The notes: a model not told the origin generated them from the sequence alone. A stretch of DNA of 64,000 nucleotides from Nocardiopsis sp. FIRDI 009 (GCF_003386285.1 NZ_QPNC01000023.1:33428-97427), one strand, 5' to 3'. Numbered from the stretch's first letter, positions 21,784-40,150 are shown. Numbers and translations are program-made.

Positions 21784-22074
21784 TCAGACACCGAAGATGT
21801 CGATCCGGTCGCCCTCGGCGACACCGACGATCGCGCGCTTGGTGTCGGGACGCTTCCCGTAACCGAAGCGGGTGCGCTTGCGCTTGCCCTTGCGGTTGAT
21901 CGTGTTCACGCTCGTGACCTTCACGTCGAAGATCTTCTCGACCGCGATCTTGATCTGGGTCTTGTTGGCGTCCGGGCGGACGATGAACGTGTACTTGTTC
22001 TCGTCCATGAGCCCGTAGCTCTTCTCGGAGATCACCGGCTCGATGATGATGTCCCGGTGGTCGGCGATCCTCAC
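21784..22074 (-). CDS. rplW: 50S ribosomal protein uL23 (L23)
   Basis: 96 residues ([37 protein letters not shown]). Docking site for trigger factor and SRP at the tunnel exit. Start overlaps the rplD stop by 4 bases. Confidence 0.99.
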   Translation of the reverse strand: MRIADHRDIIIEPVISEKSYGLMDENKYTFIVRPDANKTQIKIAVEKIFDVKVTSVNTINRKGKRKRTRFGYGKRPDTKRAIVGVAEGDRIDIFGV

Positions 22075-22742
22075 TGGTCGTCCTCCTCGGACTGCGCGGC
22101 CTTGGCAGCACCGGCCGCGTGGGCCAGGAACTCGGCGTAGCCCGCCTCGGTGAAGACCACGTCGTCCGAGTAGAGGACGTCGTAGGTGTTCACCTGGTCC
22201 GCGTCGAGGATGTGGACCTCCTCGAGGTTGCGCAGGGCGCGCCGGTTGTGCTCGTCCTCGCGGGCCAGGACGACCAGGACCTTGTCGGACTCGGTCACCT
22301 GACGCAGCGCCTTGCGGGCCGTCTGCGTGAGCTTGGTGTCGGCGTCCTCGGCAACGAAGGTGCTGAGGACGTGGATACGCCCGTGGCGCGCCCGGTCGGA
22401 GAGGGCTCCGCGCAGGGCGGCGGCCTTCATCTTCTTCGGGGTGCGCTGGGAGTAGTCCCGCGGCTGGGGGCCGTGGACCGTGCCGCCGCCGGTGTACTGC
22501 GGAGCCCGGATGGAACCCTGTCGGGCCCGGCCGGTCCCCTTCTGGCGGTACGGCTTCTTACCACCGCCGCGGACGTCGCCGCGGGTCTTGGTGGCGTGGG
22601 TGCCCTGGCGGCCGGCGGCCAGCTGGGCGTTCACGACCTGGTGGATCAGCGGGATGCTGACCTGCTGGGCGAAGACGCTCTCCGGCAGCTCCACGCTGCC
22701 CTTGGCGCCGCCCTCGGGGTTCTTGACCTCGATCTGGGCCAT
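22071..22742 (-). CDS. rplD: 50S ribosomal protein uL4 (L4)
   Basis: 223 residues. [20 protein letters not shown] is the tunnel loop; [16 protein letters not shown] follows. C-terminal Ala/Glu/Asp tail. In E. coli this protein represses its own operon; whether it does so here cannot be seen. Confidence 0.99.
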   Translation of the reverse strand: MAQIEVKNPEGGAKGSVELPESVFAQQVSIPLIHQVVNAQLAAGRQGTHATKTRGDVRGGGKKPYRQKGTGRARQGSIRAPQYTGGGTVHGPQPRDYSQRTPKKMKAAALRGALSDRARHGRIHVLSTFVAEDADTKLTQTARKALRQVTESDKVLVVLAREDEHNRRALRNLEEVHILDADQVNTYDVLYSDDVVFTEAGYAEFLAHAAGAAKAAQSEEDDQ

Positions 22743-22745
22743 GGC

Positions 22746-23396
22746 TTACTTGTCCCCCTTCACAGCGGTGCGGACGAGCACCAGACCGCCGTTGGGACCG
22801 GGAACAGCACCCTTGACCAGGATGAGACCCTTCTCCGCGTCCACGGAGTGGACGGTCAGGTTCTGGACGGTCTTGCGCACGTTGCCCATGCGCCCGGCCA
22901 TCCGCATGCCCTTGAAAACGCGGCCGGGTGTGGCGCAGCCGCCGATGGAACCGGGAGAGCGGTGCTTGCGCTGCGTGCCGTGCGTGGCGGAGAGACCACG
23001 GAAACCGTGGCGCTTCATCACACCGGCGAAGCCCTTGCCCTTGCTCTTGCCCGTGACGTCGACCTTCTGGCCGCTCTCGAAGCTGTCCGCGGAGATCTCC
23101 TGGCCGAGCTGGTACTCGGAGGCGTCCTCGGTGCGGACCTCGACGTAGTGCCGGCGCGGGGTCAGGTCGTGCTTGCGCAGGTAGTCGCCGAGCGGCTTGT
23201 TCACCTTGCGCGGGTTGATCTGCCCGTAGCCGAGCTGGATAGCGGAGTAGCCATCGGTGTCCGGAGTCCGGATGCGGCTCACGACGCACGGACCGGCCTT
23301 CAGAACCGTCACGGGCACGATCTTGCCCGCGTCGTCGAAGACCTGGGTCATGCCGAGCTTCTCGCCCAGAACTCCCTTGATCTGCTTGGTGGCCAT
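22746..23396 (-). CDS. rplC: 50S ribosomal protein uL3 (L3)
   Basis: 216 residues. [20 protein letters not shown] start and [20 protein letters not shown] central signature. Lies near the peptidyl-transferase centre. 3 bases before rplD. Confidence 0.99.
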   Translation of the reverse strand: MATKQIKGVLGEKLGMTQVFDDAGKIVPVTVLKAGPCVVSRIRTPDTDGYSAIQLGYGQINPRKVNKPLGDYLRKHDLTPRRHYVEVRTEDASEYQLGQEISADSFESGQKVDVTGKSKGKGFAGVMKRHGFRGLSATHGTQRKHRSPGSIGGCATPGRVFKGMRMAGRMGNVRKTVQNLTVHSVDAEKGLILVKGAVPGPNGGLVLVRTAVKGDK

Positions 23397-23408
23397 GTCT
23401 GTGCGTCC

Positions 23409-23717
23409 TTAAAGCTTGATCTCGATGTCAACGCCCGCCGGAAGGTCGAGCCGCATGAGCGAGTCGACGGTCTTCGGCGTGGGGTCGATGATGTCGATCA
23501 GCCGCTTGTGCGTGCGCATCTCGAAGTGCTCGCGCGAGTCCTTGTACTTGTGCGGCGACTTGATGACGCAGTAAACGTTCTTCTCCGTCGGCAGCGGCAC
23601 CGGGCCCGCGACCTGTGCGCCAGTTCGCGTCACAGTCTCGACGATCTTCTTCGCCGAGCTGTCGATGACCTCGTGGTCATAGGCCTTTAGCCGAATGCGG
23701 ATCTTCTGTCCCGCCAT
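23409..23717 (-). CDS. rpsJ: 30S ribosomal protein uS10 (S10)
   Basis: 102 residues, [19 protein letters not shown] and [20 protein letters not shown]. Also known as NusE, the partner of NusG in antitermination. First gene of the S10 operon, 12 bases before rplC. Confidence 0.99.
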   Translation of the reverse strand: MAGQKIRIRLKAYDHEVIDSSAKKIVETVTRTGAQVAGPVPLPTEKNVYCVIKSPHKYKDSREHFEMRTHKRLIDIIDPTPKTVDSLMRLDLPAGVDIEIKL

Positions 23718-23894
23718 GTGGCCTGTTCGTCCTTCGCTTCAGTGTCCGTAACGGTGTCTGTCCCGGTCACAGACGCCCAGGCCCCGGCGGAGACCGCCGT
23801 TGTAGCCGTGAGCCCCTATTCCCTTGAGAAACCGCAACAGGGCTTGCCCCTGCGGTGCGTCACCGTCACAGAGCCCGATGACGTCTTTGGTGGT
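23718..23894 (-). promoter_or_regulatory. leader and upstream region of the S10 operon
   Basis: About 180 bases between the tuf terminators and rpsJ, without a gene. This must carry the S10-operon promoter, but I see no strong -35/-10 pair, so the exact site is left open. Confidence 0.4.
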
Positions 23895-23960
23895 GTGGTG
23901 GTCGGGCCGTGCGGACACGGCCCGACCACCACGTTGGGGTGGCGGTTTCGCCACCCCAAC
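23895..23960 (-). terminator. tandem terminators after tuf
   Basis: Two perfect hairpins back to back: 23895-23932 (17-bp stem, 4-base loop) and 23933-23960 (12-bp stem, 4-base loop), directly after the tuf stop at 23968. They separate the str operon from the S10 operon. Confidence 0.85.
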
Positions 23961-23967
23961 CTGGGTA

Positions 23968-25161
23968 CTACTTGAGGATCTTCGTGACGCGACCGGCGCC
24001 GACGGTCCGGCCACCCTCACGGATGGCGAACTTCAGGCCCTCTTCCATGGCGACCGGCTGGATGAGCTGGACGGTCATCTCGGTGTTGTCACCGGGCATG
24101 ACCATCTCGGTGCCCTCCGGCAGCGTCACGACGCCGGTGACGTCGGTCGTGCGGAAGTAGAACTGCGGGCGGTAGTTGTTGAAGAACGGCGTGTGGCGGC
24201 CACCCTCGTCCTTGGACAGGATGACGACCTGGCCCTCGAACTCGGTGTGCGGGGTGGTCGTGCCCGGCTTGATGACGACCTGGCCGCGCTCGACGTCCTC
24301 GCGCTTGATGCCGCGCAGGAGCAGACCGACGTTGTCGCCGGCCTGACCCTGGTCGAGCAGCTTGCGGAACATCTCGACACCGGTGACCGTGGTGGTCTGC
24401 TTCTCTTCCTTGATGCCGACGATGTCAACGGTCTCGTTGACGTTGATGACGCCGCGCTCGATACGACCGGTGACGACGGTGCCGCGACCGGTGATCGAGA
24501 AGACGTCCTCGATCGGCATGAGGAACGGCTTGTCGGTGTCACGCTCGGGCTCGGGGATGAAGCTGTCCACGGTGCCCATGAGCTCCAGGACGGAGTTGGC
24601 CCACTTCTCGTCGCCCTCGAGGGCCTTGAGCGCGGAGACCTTGGTGACCGGGACGTCGTCGCCCGGGAACTCGTACTCGTTGAGCAGCTCGCGGACCTCG
24701 AGCTCGACGAGCTCGAAGATCTCCTCGTCGTCCACCATGTCGGCCTTGTTCAGGGCGACGACGATGGCGGGGACGCCGACCTGGCGGGCCAGGAGCACGT
24801 GCTCCTTGGTCTGCGGCATCGGGCCGTCGGTGGCGGCCACGACCAGGATCGCGCCGTCCATCTGGGCCGCACCCGTGATCATGTTCTTCACGTAGTCGGC
24901 GTGGCCCGGGCAGTCGACGTGGGCGTAGTGACGCGCCTCGGTCTGGTACTCGACGTGGGCGACGGAGATGGTGATACCGCGCTCGCGCTCCTCAGGAGCG
25001 TTGTCGATGTCCTCGAACGGGGTGAACGGGTTCAGCTCCGGGTACGCGTCGTGCAGCACCTTGGTGATAGCCGCGGTCAGCGTGGTCTTGCCGTGGTCAA
25101 TGTGACCGATGGTGCCGATGTTGACGTGCGGCTTAGTCCGCTCGAACTTTTCCTTCGCCAC
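23968..25161 (-). CDS. tuf: elongation factor Tu
   Basis: 397 residues. GTP-binding motifs [16 protein letters not shown] and NKAD are intact, followed by the two beta-barrel domains. Delivers aminoacyl-tRNA to the ribosome. Last gene of the str operon; a perfect palindrome lies in the gap after fusA, and two terminators follow. Confidence 0.99.
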   Translation of the reverse strand: MAKEKFERTKPHVNIGTIGHIDHGKTTLTAAITKVLHDAYPELNPFTPFEDIDNAPEERERGITISVAHVEYQTEARHYAHVDCPGHADYVKNMITGAAQMDGAILVVAATDGPMPQTKEHVLLARQVGVPAIVVALNKADMVDDEEIFELVELEVRELLNEYEFPGDDVPVTKVSALKALEGDEKWANSVLELMGTVDSFIPEPERDTDKPFLMPIEDVFSITGRGTVVTGRIERGVINVNETVDIVGIKEEKQTTTVTGVEMFRKLLDQGQAGDNVGLLLRGIKREDVERGQVVIKPGTTTPHTEFEGQVVILSKDEGGRHTPFFNNYRPQFYFRTTDVTGVVTLPEGTEMVMPGDNTEMTVQLIQPVAMEEGLKFAIREGGRTVGAGRVTKILK

Positions 25162-25195
25162 TGGATGTCTCCTAGACGTACAGAGCTATCTGGTG

Positions 25196-25221
25196 CCCGT
25201 TCCCGCGGCCGCGGGAACGGG
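25196..25221 (-). repeat. perfect 26-base palindrome between fusA and tuf
   Basis: CCCGTTCCCGCGG followed by its exact reverse complement, with no loop spacer. It lies in the 82-base gap before tuf. It could be an attenuator, an RNA processing site or a protein-binding site tuning tuf relative to fusA. Confidence 0.55.
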
Positions 25222-25243
25222 CTGGTTACGTGTCCGCGAGCGA

Positions 25244-27355
25244 CTACTCGCCGCGGACCTTCGCCACAATTTCTTGGGCGACAGCGGACGGAACCTCCGC
25301 GTAGGAGTCGAACACCATCGAGTAGTTGGCTCGACCCTGCGTGCGGCTACGCAGGTCACCCACGTAGCCGAACATCTCGGAGAGAGGAACCTGGGCCTTG
25401 ACGACCCGGACGCCGGAACGCTCGTCCATGGACTGGATCTGTCCACGGCGGGCGTTCAGGTCGCCGATGACGTCACCCATGTAGTCCTCCGGAGTGGTGA
25501 CCTCGACGGCCATGACCGGCTCCAGGAGCGTGGGCTTGGCGAGCTTGACGGCCTCCTTGAAGGCCATCGAGCCGGCGGTCTTGAAGGCCATCTCGGAGGA
25601 GTCGACCTCGTGGTACTGACCGTCCGTCAGCGTCACCTTGATGCCGACCAGCGGGTAGTGCGCGAGCACACCCAGCTCGGCGGCCTCCTGGCAGCCCGCG
25701 TCCACCGACGGGATGTACTCCCGCGGGATGCGGCCACCGGTGACCGCGTTGACGAACTCGTAGCCGGACGCGTCGCCGCTCTCGGTCTCGAGGGGCTCCA
25801 GGTCGATCTTGACCTTGGCGAACTGACCCGAACCACCGGTCTGCTTCTTGTGCGTGTAGACGTGCCCCTCGACCTTCTTGCGAATGGTCTCGCGGTACGC
25901 CACCTGCGGCTTACCGATGTTCGCCTCGACCTTGAACTCGTCGCGCATGCGGTTGACGAGCACCTCGAGGTGCAGCTCACCCATGCCGGAGATCACGGTC
26001 TGGCCGGTCTGCTCGTCCGAGGCCACCTGGAAGGAGGGGTCCTCGTCGGCCAGGCGCTGGATCGCGATGCCCAGCTTCTCCTGGTCGCTCTTGGTCTTGG
26101 GCTCGATGGCCACCTCGATGACCGGAGCCGGGAACGACATGGACTCCAGGACGATCGGAGCCGACTGGTCGCACAGCGTCTCACCGGTCGTGGTGTCCTT
26201 CAGGCCCATGACGGCGACGATGTCGCCGGCGCCGGCCTGGGAGATCTCCTCACGCTTGTTGGAGTGCATGCGGTAGATCTTGCCGATGCGCTCCTTGCGG
26301 CCCTTGAGGCTGTTGAGCACCTGGGTGCCCTGCTCCAGGACGCCGGAGTAGACGCGCACGTAGGTCAGCTTGCCCAGGTGCGGGTCGCTCATGATCTTGA
26401 AGACCAGGGCGGACATGGGCTCGTCGACGCTCGGCTTGCGGGCGAGCTTGGTCTCCTCGCTCTCGTCCTTGGGGTCGTGGCCCTCGATGGCCTCGACGTC
26501 CAGGGGGGAGGGGAGGTAGTCCGTGACCGCGTCGAGCAGGGGCTGGACGCCCTTGTTCTTGAACGCGGTGCCGCACAGCACCGGCACGGCGGTACCGGCG
26601 ATGGTGGCGCGACGGATCGCGGGAACGAGCTGCTCCACGGTGGGCTCCTGGCCCTCCAGGTACAGCTCCATGATCTCGTCGTCGGCCTCGGCCAGCGTCT
26701 CGATGAACTGGTCACGCGCCTCGCGGGCGGCGTCCGCGTGGGTGTCGGGGATGTCGATCGTGTCGTACATCTCGCCCAGCGCGGCCTCTTCGTTCCAGAC
26801 GTAGGCCTTCATCCGGACGAGGTCGATGACGCCCTTGAAGTCGCTCTCGGCGCCGATGTTGAGCTGGATCGGCATCGCGTTCGCGCCCAGGCGCTCGCGG
26901 AACATGTCCACGCAGCGCTGGAACTCGGCGCCGATCTTGTCCATCTTGTTGACGAAGCAGATGCGCGGAACACCGTAGCGGTCAGCCTGGCGCCAGACCT
27001 GCTCCGACTGGGGCTCCACGCCCTCCTTGGCGTCGAACACGGCGACCGCACCGTCGAGGACACGCAGCGAACGCTCGACCTCGACCGTGAAGTCGACGTG
27101 GCCGGGCGTGTCGATGATGTTGATGGTGTGGTCGTTCCAGTGGGTGGTGGTAGCAGCCGAGGTAATGGTGATACCCCGCTCCTGCTCCTCCTTCATCCAG
27201 TCCATCGTGGCGGCGCCGTCGTGGACCTCACCCACCTTGTGGGTGACACCGGTGTAGTAGAGGATGCGCTCGGTCGTCGTGGTTTTACCCGCGTCGATGT
27301 GGGCCATGATGCCGATGTTTCGCACCTTGGCCAGGTCAAGCAAAGTCTTAGCCAT
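25244..27355 (-). CDS. fusA: elongation factor G
   Basis: 703 residues. [19 protein letters not shown] and the [20 protein letters not shown] switch region form the G domain; domains II-V follow to ~690. Drives translocation and ribosome recycling with GTP. Third gene of rpsL-rpsG-fusA-tuf. Confidence 0.99.
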   Translation of the reverse strand: MAKTLLDLAKVRNIGIMAHIDAGKTTTTERILYYTGVTHKVGEVHDGAATMDWMKEEQERGITITSAATTTHWNDHTINIIDTPGHVDFTVEVERSLRVLDGAVAVFDAKEGVEPQSEQVWRQADRYGVPRICFVNKMDKIGAEFQRCVDMFRERLGANAMPIQLNIGAESDFKGVIDLVRMKAYVWNEEAALGEMYDTIDIPDTHADAAREARDQFIETLAEADDEIMELYLEGQEPTVEQLVPAIRRATIAGTAVPVLCGTAFKNKGVQPLLDAVTDYLPSPLDVEAIEGHDPKDESEETKLARKPSVDEPMSALVFKIMSDPHLGKLTYVRVYSGVLEQGTQVLNSLKGRKERIGKIYRMHSNKREEISQAGAGDIVAVMGLKDTTTGETLCDQSAPIVLESMSFPAPVIEVAIEPKTKSDQEKLGIAIQRLADEDPSFQVASDEQTGQTVISGMGELHLEVLVNRMRDEFKVEANIGKPQVAYRETIRKKVEGHVYTHKKQTGGSGQFAKVKIDLEPLETESGDASGYEFVNAVTGGRIPREYIPSVDAGCQEAAELGVLAHYPLVGIKVTLTDGQYHEVDSSEMAFKTAGSMAFKEAVKLAKPTLLEPVMAVEVTTPEDYMGDVIGDLNARRGQIQSMDERSGVRVVKAQVPLSEMFGYVGDLRSRTQGRANYSMVFDSYAEVPSAVAQEIVAKVRGE

Positions 27356-27394
27356 GAGGCTCGTCGTCCCTCGGTCTGTTCCGATCCAGCCGCT

Positions 27395-27865
27395 TTACCA
27401 GCGGTAGTGAGCGAAGGCCTTGTTCGACTCGGCCATCTTGTGCGTGTCCTCACGCTTCTTGACGGCCGCGCCGAGACCGTTGCTGGCGTCGACCAGCTCG
27501 TTCATCAGACGCTCGGTCATGGTCTTCTCGCGACGCTGACGCGAGTAGGAGACCAGCCAGCGCAGGGCCAGCGTGGTGGACCGGGAGGCGCGAACCTCGA
27601 CCGGCACCTGGTAGGTCGCGCCACCGACGCGGCGGCTGCGGACCTCGAGCGCGGGCTTGACGTTGTCCAGGGCGCGCTTGAGAACGACGAGCGGGTCCTG
27701 GCCGGTCTTCTCGCGAGCACCCTCCAGGGCGTCGTAGACGACGCGCTGGGCGATGGAGCGCTTGCCGTCGAGCAGCACCTTGTTGATCAGCTGCGTGACG
27801 AGCGGCGAGCCGTAGACCGGGTCGGTGATGAGCTGGCGCTTCGGCGCCGGGCCCTTGCGCGGCAT
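27395..27865 (-). CDS. rpsG: 30S ribosomal protein uS7 (S7)
   Basis: 156 residues: [20 protein letters not shown] start, [19 protein letters not shown] signature. Head assembly protein at the E site; in E. coli also represses the str operon. Follows rpsL by 2 bases. Confidence 0.99.
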   Translation of the reverse strand: MPRKGPAPKRQLITDPVYGSPLVTQLINKVLLDGKRSIAQRVVYDALEGAREKTGQDPLVVLKRALDNVKPALEVRSRRVGGATYQVPVEVRASRSTTLALRWLVSYSRQRREKTMTERLMNELVDASNGLGAAVKKREDTHKMAESNKAFAHYRW

Positions 27866-27867
27866 GC

Positions 27868-28239
27868 TTACTTCTCCTTCTTGGCGCCGTAGTGGCTACG
27901 CGCCTGCTTGCGGCCCCGGACACCCTGGGTGTCGAGCGAGCCGCGGACAATTCGGTAGCGGACGCCCGGCAGGTCCTTCACACGACCACCGCGGACGAGC
28001 ACGATGCTGTGCTCCTGGAGGTTGTGGCCGATGCCGGGAATGTAGGCAGTGACCTCAATGCCGCTGCTCAGCTTCACGCGAGCGACCTTGCGCAGAGCGG
28101 AGTTGGGCTTCTTCGGCGTAGTGGTGTAGACACGCGTGCACACACCACGACGCTGCGGACTCCCCTTCAGCGCCGGGGTCTTGTTCTTTGCGACCTTGTC
28201 CTGTCGGCCCTTACGGACCAGCTGCTGGATGGTGGGCAC
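27868..28239 (-). CDS. rpsL: 30S ribosomal protein uS12 (S12)
   Basis: 123 residues: [20 protein letters not shown] start. The streptomycin-resistance positions are wild type (Lys43, Lys88, Pro91), so S12 itself predicts sensitivity. Decoding-site protein. First gene of the str operon with a leader of about 275 bases. Confidence 0.99.
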   Translation of the reverse strand: MPTIQQLVRKGRQDKVAKNKTPALKGSPQRRGVCTRVYTTTPKKPNSALRKVARVKLSSGIEVTAYIPGIGHNLQEHSIVLVRGGRVKDLPGVRYRIVRGSLDTQGVRGRKQARSHYGAKKEK

Positions 28240-28520
28240 CGCGTCTCCGTCTTCCTCGTGACCTACGCCGGTTCTCGTAGCCGATATCGCTATTGACCTG
28301 CTGGATTTCCCGAATCTTCCCGACCCCCGATGTCGGGCGTGTCGCGCTCGTTCTCGCGCAGGGCGAAGCGGAGCACACCCGGCCAGGGGCCGTTGATGGA
28401 AGGGGGTTCACATGAGCGGCACGCCAGTGCCGAACCTCGGGAGGGTTCAGGCCGCTCCCGGTCGGGCGAAAGGCGCCGCACACACACGTGTGACCCGTCG
28501 ACTCACGGGCACAATCACAC

Positions 28521-28549
28521 AGGCTACCGCTCGCCGTGTACACGGTCAA
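28521..28549 (-). promoter_or_regulatory. promoter of the str operon
   Basis: Minus-strand -35 TTGACC (28549-28544), 17-base spacer, -10 TAGCCT (28526-28521). Nothing else gene-like lies in 28240-28718, so this is the probable promoter for rpsL-rpsG-fusA-tuf. Confidence 0.8.
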
Positions 28550-28673
28550 AACGGTGTGCGACATGGCGAGTTTCGATCCTCGCGTAGCCGTGGGTCCCCT
28601 CTAGTCTACGCGCTTCGGGGCTTGTTTCGTCCCAGCTTTCCGTGCTGGATGGGGATGTCGTCCCCCACACGGA

Positions 28674-28713
28674 CGGCCGCCCTCCGCCGGACGGGGTCCG
28701 GAGAGGGCGGCCG
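28674..28713 (-). terminator. terminator after the Trp/Pro-rich membrane protein
   Basis: Eleven-base perfect outer arms (CGGCCGCCCTC / GAGGGCGGCCG) enclosing a GC-rich inner part, directly after the stop at 28719. Confidence 0.75.
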
Positions 28714-28718
28714 ATGCG

Positions 28719-31547
28719 CTAGAGGACGAAGAAGAAGGCGACCGAGATCACTGTGACCAGGATGCCGACCACCGCGAACACCGTTCCGGTGGTGATCAGC
28801 CCCAGGCCGTCGAGTTGGCCGTTCGACCCGCGGATCGCCCGCTTGGCCTTCGGCCCGGTGACGAACAGCGCCACGGCGGCGGTGACCAGACCGATGCCGG
28901 GCAGCAGTGAGGCCAGGCCCAGCCACAGGGTGACCAGCGCCCCCCGGTCGGTGTCGGCGAGGAACTCGATGCTGTCGTAGCCGGGGTAGGCGTCGCCCAC
29001 CTCACCGCCGGGCGGCCGGTCGTCGAAGCCGGGGAAGTCGCTCGCGATCGGGTCGCGCCGCCGCCGCTGCTTCGACCGGTCCACCGGCATCCCGTAGTCG
29101 GCGGGGGTGAACCCGTCGTCGTAGGCGGACTCCGAGTCCGGCGCCTGCGGACCGCCCGCCTCCTCCGGTGCGGGCCCCAGGTCCGAGGGCACCCCGGGAG
29201 CGGCGGCGCGGGGGGCGTCGTCGTAGCCGTCCGCCGTGTCCTCGTCGTATCCGGTGTCGTGGTACCGGGAGTCGTACGGCTGCCCGGCGTACCCGTCGTC
29301 GGCGTAACCGTCCTCGGGGTAGCCGTCGTCGGCGTACCCCTCGTCGGTGTAGCGGGGGTCGTCGTAGCCGTCCCCGTAGTCGTCGTAGTCCCCGTCGTCG
29401 TAGGCGGGCGCCCCCTGGCGGTCGGCCCCCGGCTCGGGGTCGTCGAAAGAGAGGGCGTCGAACATCTGCGTGGCGCCGCCGGGCTGCTGGTCCGCGTCGC
29501 GGACCTCCGCCTCGTCCTGGGAACGGGCCCGCGTCTGCATCTCGGCGATCGCCCCGAGCGGGTCGTCGGAGGAGGGAACGGCGGCGGAGAGGGCGCCGGT
29601 GTCCGGGTCCTCGGGGTCCGCCCCCCACTCCCGGAACTCGGGTTGGGCCGGGCCGTTCTCACGGCGGCGTCGCTCGGCCTCGCGCACCGAGTCGGGCAGA
29701 CGGGCGTCGTCCCGGTCGAACACCCACGTGTTGCCGGTGCCGCCCCCGGGCGGATCCTGCTCGACGGGTGTCGGGGCGGGCGAGAGTTCGTCGTCGTAAC
29801 CGTCGGTGGACCGGCCGGTCCACGGCTCGGCGGCCCCCGCGCCGTCTCCGTCCCGGGCCGAAGCCCAGGCGTCGAGGTCGTCGGTGCGCTCGTCCCACGC
29901 CCGGGGACCGCCGGGGTCACCGGAGCGACGGGCGTCCGTGCCCCAGGAGTCGGCACCGAGTTCGTCGTCGGCCCAGGAGTCCGGAGGCGGGGCCAGGGGG
30001 TCCGGACCCTCCGCCGAGGGCATCGGGGGGCGGGGCCCGAGTCCGTCGTCGGTCGGGGCGCCGGGGGTCCAGGGCTCGTTGGCCGGAGGAGTGCCGGGGG
30101 ACCACGCCTCGTTGACGCGGTCGAGGGCGGAGTCGGGGGTCCAGGGCCGGTCGGTGGAGGCGCCCTGGGGCTCGTCGGCACGCGCAGGCTCGGCCGCCCA
30201 CGGCCGGTCACCCCGGTCATGTGCGTCACCGGTGTCCCACTGCTCATCGGCCGCGGGCGCGGTGGGGTCGGCGGGAGCGGTACCCGTCCCCCACGGTGCG
30301 TCGGCCGACGGCGACGCGGGCTCGGAGGACCACGGCTGGTCGGTCTCGTCGAGCGGCGAAGCAGCGGCCCCGGAGGACTCGGCGGCCGCACCCGGCGACC
30401 ACGGCTCGTCATCCCGGTCACCCGCGTTCCACGGCTCACCGCCCAGGGAGGAAGCGGGGTCCGGCGACCACGGCTGATCGACGGAACCGTCCCGGGACCC
30501 GTCGAACGACGGCACGGCGGACCCGGCGGACGGACCGCCCGAAGCCGAGGGCGCACCCGGCGACCACGGTTCATCGCCCAGGAGACCCGCGTCATCAGGG
30601 GCCCCCGGAGCACCGGTCGACGGAGCGGCGGTCTCGGGGGACGCCGAGGCGGAGGGGGCGACACCCGGATCCCACCGCTCGTCACCCGAGGCGCCATCGG
30701 ATCCCGGGGACCACGGCTGGTCGATGCGCGGCGCATCGGAGGACCACGGATTATCACTCAGGCCACCCGGTCCACCGGCACTCCGCGACTCGTCGACAGA
30801 CGGGTACTCGGGCTCGGCCGTCCACGGCTGAGCGGTGGAAGCGCCCCGGGACTCGTCGAACGACGAAGCGGCGCCCGATGCCCAGGGCTCCTCACCCAGG
30901 CCATCCGTGTCACCGGCACCCCGCGACTCATCGACCGGGGAGGAGGCGGGGTCCGACGACCACGACTGACCGGTGGAACCGTCCCGGGACCCGTCGAACG
31001 ACGGCGCGGCAGACCCGACGGACGCGCCCGGCGACCACGGCTCATCACCCAGGCCACCGGTGCCACCGGCACCCCGCGACTCATCGACAGACGGGTACTC
31101 GGGCTCGGCCGTCCACGGCCGGTCACGCGTGTCATCGGCGTTCCACGGCGTGTCCTCGGATTCGGGAGGCAGCGGGACCTCCGCGCTCGCCGCGATCCCC
31201 GGGAAGCTCGGCTCGTCATCCGGCTCGGGCTCCCCAGGGACCCGGGTCAGCGGCTCGTACGCCGAGGGGCTGGCACCGGGGTAGGAGAGGGCGCCCGGTG
31301 TCGGCGGGGCCGGAGGGGTCTCCTGCGGCGGGCCGCCCAACGCCTCCGGGTACGGCTCGACCATCGGGGGGCGCGACGTGCTCAGCCCCGCGTAACCCCC
31401 GCTGTCCGGGAAGACCGTGTCGCCGGTCTCACCGTTCTCCATCGGGTCCTGGTACTCCGACTGCGTGCGGTAGCGGTTCTCGCTCGGCTTGAACCACGAG
31501 TCCGCCTCGCGCGCGCCCGAGTCCCGTCCGCCCCCGTTTTCAGTCAC
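28719..31547 (-). CDS. long Trp/Pro/acidic repeat protein with DUF4190-type membrane end
   Basis: About 942 residues from the GTG at 31547 (VTENGGGRDSGAREADSW), with AGG 6 bases upstream; an in-frame start at 31595 would add 16 residues. Residues ~1-850 are low complexity, rich in Asp, Pro, Ser, Gly and Trp, with many copies of a DEPWSPGA-like unit and longer blocks such as EPEYPSVDESRGAG. A Tyr/Asp-rich part (DDGYPEDGYADDGYAGQ) follows. Only the last ~80 residues look folded: two membrane helices separated by a KRAIRGSNG loop, as in DUF4190 proteins. Function unknown; a cytoplasmic tail of this size on a small membrane anchor suggests a scaffold. It sits alone between rpoC and rpsL. Confidence 0.85.
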   Translation of the reverse strand: MTENGGGRDSGAREADSWFKPSENRYRTQSEYQDPMENGETGDTVFPDSGGYAGLSTSRPPMVEPYPEALGGPPQETPPAPPTPGALSYPGASPSAYEPLTRVPGEPEPDDEPSFPGIAASAEVPLPPESEDTPWNADDTRDRPWTAEPEYPSVDESRGAGGTGGLGDEPWSPGASVGSAAPSFDGSRDGSTGQSWSSDPASSPVDESRGAGDTDGLGEEPWASGAASSFDESRGASTAQPWTAEPEYPSVDESRSAGGPGGLSDNPWSSDAPRIDQPWSPGSDGASGDERWDPGVAPSASASPETAAPSTGAPGAPDDAGLLGDEPWSPGAPSASGGPSAGSAVPSFDGSRDGSVDQPWSPDPASSLGGEPWNAGDRDDEPWSPGAAAESSGAAASPLDETDQPWSSEPASPSADAPWGTGTAPADPTAPAADEQWDTGDAHDRGDRPWAAEPARADEPQGASTDRPWTPDSALDRVNEAWSPGTPPANEPWTPGAPTDDGLGPRPPMPSAEGPDPLAPPPDSWADDELGADSWGTDARRSGDPGGPRAWDERTDDLDAWASARDGDGAGAAEPWTGRSTDGYDDELSPAPTPVEQDPPGGGTGNTWVFDRDDARLPDSVREAERRRRENGPAQPEFREWGADPEDPDTGALSAAVPSSDDPLGAIAEMQTRARSQDEAEVRDADQQPGGATQMFDALSFDDPEPGADRQGAPAYDDGDYDDYGDGYDDPRYTDEGYADDGYPEDGYADDGYAGQPYDSRYHDTGYDEDTADGYDDAPRAAAPGVPSDLGPAPEEAGGPQAPDSESAYDDGFTPADYGMPVDRSKQRRRRDPIASDFPGFDDRPPGGEVGDAYPGYDSIEFLADTDRGALVTLWLGLASLLPGIGLVTAAVALFVTGPKAKRAIRGSNGQLDGLGLITTGTVFAVVGILVTVISVAFFFVL

Positions 31548-31621
31548 TGTGCGCCTGCTCTCCCGACAGCGCCGAAGCGCCCTCTCCCCGTCCACACCGC
31601 GATGTGCGGACCGACCACGTC

Positions 31622-31676
31622 GAACGGCGGCGGCACCACCCCCGTGAGGAGGTGGTGGACCGCCGCCGTCCGTTCA
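31622..31676 (-). terminator. hairpin after rpoC
   Basis: Long imperfect inverted repeat built on GAACGGCGGCGG...CCGCCGCCGTC with CACCACC/GGTGGTG inner arms, 12 bases after the rpoC stop. GC-rich without a T-run. Confidence 0.7.
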
Positions 31677-31687
31677 GTCAACCGCTC

Positions 31688-35566
<3,879 letters not shown>

Positions 35567-35600
35567 TTAATTCGTCCCCTGCTCTCGAAGATCGCGGAAG

Positions 35601-39068
<3,468 letters not shown>

Positions 39069-39254
39069 CAGGGGTCCTTCCGAAGGCTTGTGGCGGTTGA
39101 AGCGCGCACGCCAGACGATCCGTCACGGGAGGACCGCCGCAACACGGTTGAGACGGTCACAACGAGCGGGAACGGGCTACCGTGTCCAGACGAAAACGGG
39201 ATGGCGGAAGCCGTACACCGACACAGGGATCACCAAAGGGCAGCGCAAAAGAGC

Positions 39255-39283
39255 AGTGTAGCCGAACACCACACCGCTGTCCA
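39255..39283 (-). promoter_or_regulatory. promoter of rpoBC
   Basis: Minus-strand -35 TGGACA (39283-39278), exactly 17 bases, -10 TACACT (39260-39255), about 185 bases before the rpoB start. The remaining upstream stretch to the rplL terminator (39284-39687) has no gene or other signal I can support. Confidence 0.8.
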
Positions 39284-39687
39284 CTCACGGTCCACGGCGC
39301 CACTCACGACACCGGCAGGATCACCCCTGGCGGGCGATCCGTCAAGCCCGGACACCGTCCCGGGCGCGGAACACGACCCCGGATTCCGTCCCCGGGCACC
39401 CGCCGGGACCGCACGGGTGGTCCAGCGCGCCCGCCCCGGCCCCGAGGGGGGTACGAGCCGTCGGACACCCGGAAGAGTTCCCCCGCCCAGGTCGGGTAAA
39501 CACTCTCCCCCGGGCCCGTCAAGAATCCCGGGACGGGAGATTATCGCGTCCGCCGGACAGTTCGCACACGCGGATCCCCGTCCCACCGCCGACCCAGCTT
39601 CGCACACCTCACCCCCGGGAAGGGATCGGACACGGCGCCGAGGGCGGGGAAGGGGCCGTCCCCGCCACAGGACCCCGGACACACGAC

Positions 39688-39725
39688 GGCGCGGCCGCCC
39701 CTCCCGGAGGAGGAACGGCCGCGCC
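39688..39725 (-). terminator. terminator after rplL
   Basis: Ten-base perfect arms (GGCGCGGCCG / CGGCCGCGCC) with an inner CTCCCGGAGG stem, 35 bases after the rplL stop. Separates rplJL from rpoBC, which has its own promoter. Confidence 0.75.
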
Positions 39726-39760
39726 GCGGGTGCCAGCGGGCCCGTACGGCCCGCGTGGGA

Positions 39761-40150
39761 CTACTTGAGGGTGACGGTGGCGCCGGCGCCCTCCAGGGCG
39801 GCCTTGGCCTTGTCAGCGGCCTCCTTGTTGACGCCCTCGAGCAGCGGCTTCGGAGCGTTGTCGACCAGGTCCTTGGCCTCCTTCAGGCCCAGGCTCGTGA
39901 GGCCGCGGACCTCCTTGATGACCTGGATCTTCTTGTCACCGGCGGACTCGAGGATGACGTCGAACTCGTCCTTCTCGGGCTCGGCCTCGGCGGCACCGCC
40001 ACCGGCGCCCGGAGCGGCGGCGACGACGGCGGCCGGAGCGGCGGCCTCGACGTCGAACTTCTCCTCGAACAGCTTCACGAACTCGGACAGCTCGAGGAGG
40101 GTCATCTCCTCGAACGCGGCCAGCAGGTCCTCGTTGCTGAGCTTCGCCAT
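39761..40150 (-). CDS. rplL: 50S ribosomal protein bL12 (L7/L12)
   Basis: 129 residues. N-terminal dimerisation domain ([20 protein letters not shown]), Ala/Pro/Gly hinge near residues 38-55, C-terminal factor-binding domain with [20 protein letters not shown]. Stalk protein recruiting GTPase factors. Follows rplJ by 97 bases. Confidence 0.99.
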   Translation of the reverse strand: MAKLSNEDLLAAFEEMTLLELSEFVKLFEEKFDVEAAAPAAVVAAAPGAGGGAAEAEPEKDEFDVILESAGDKKIQVIKEVRGLTSLGLKEAKDLVDNAPKPLLEGVNKEAADKAKAALEGAGATVTLK

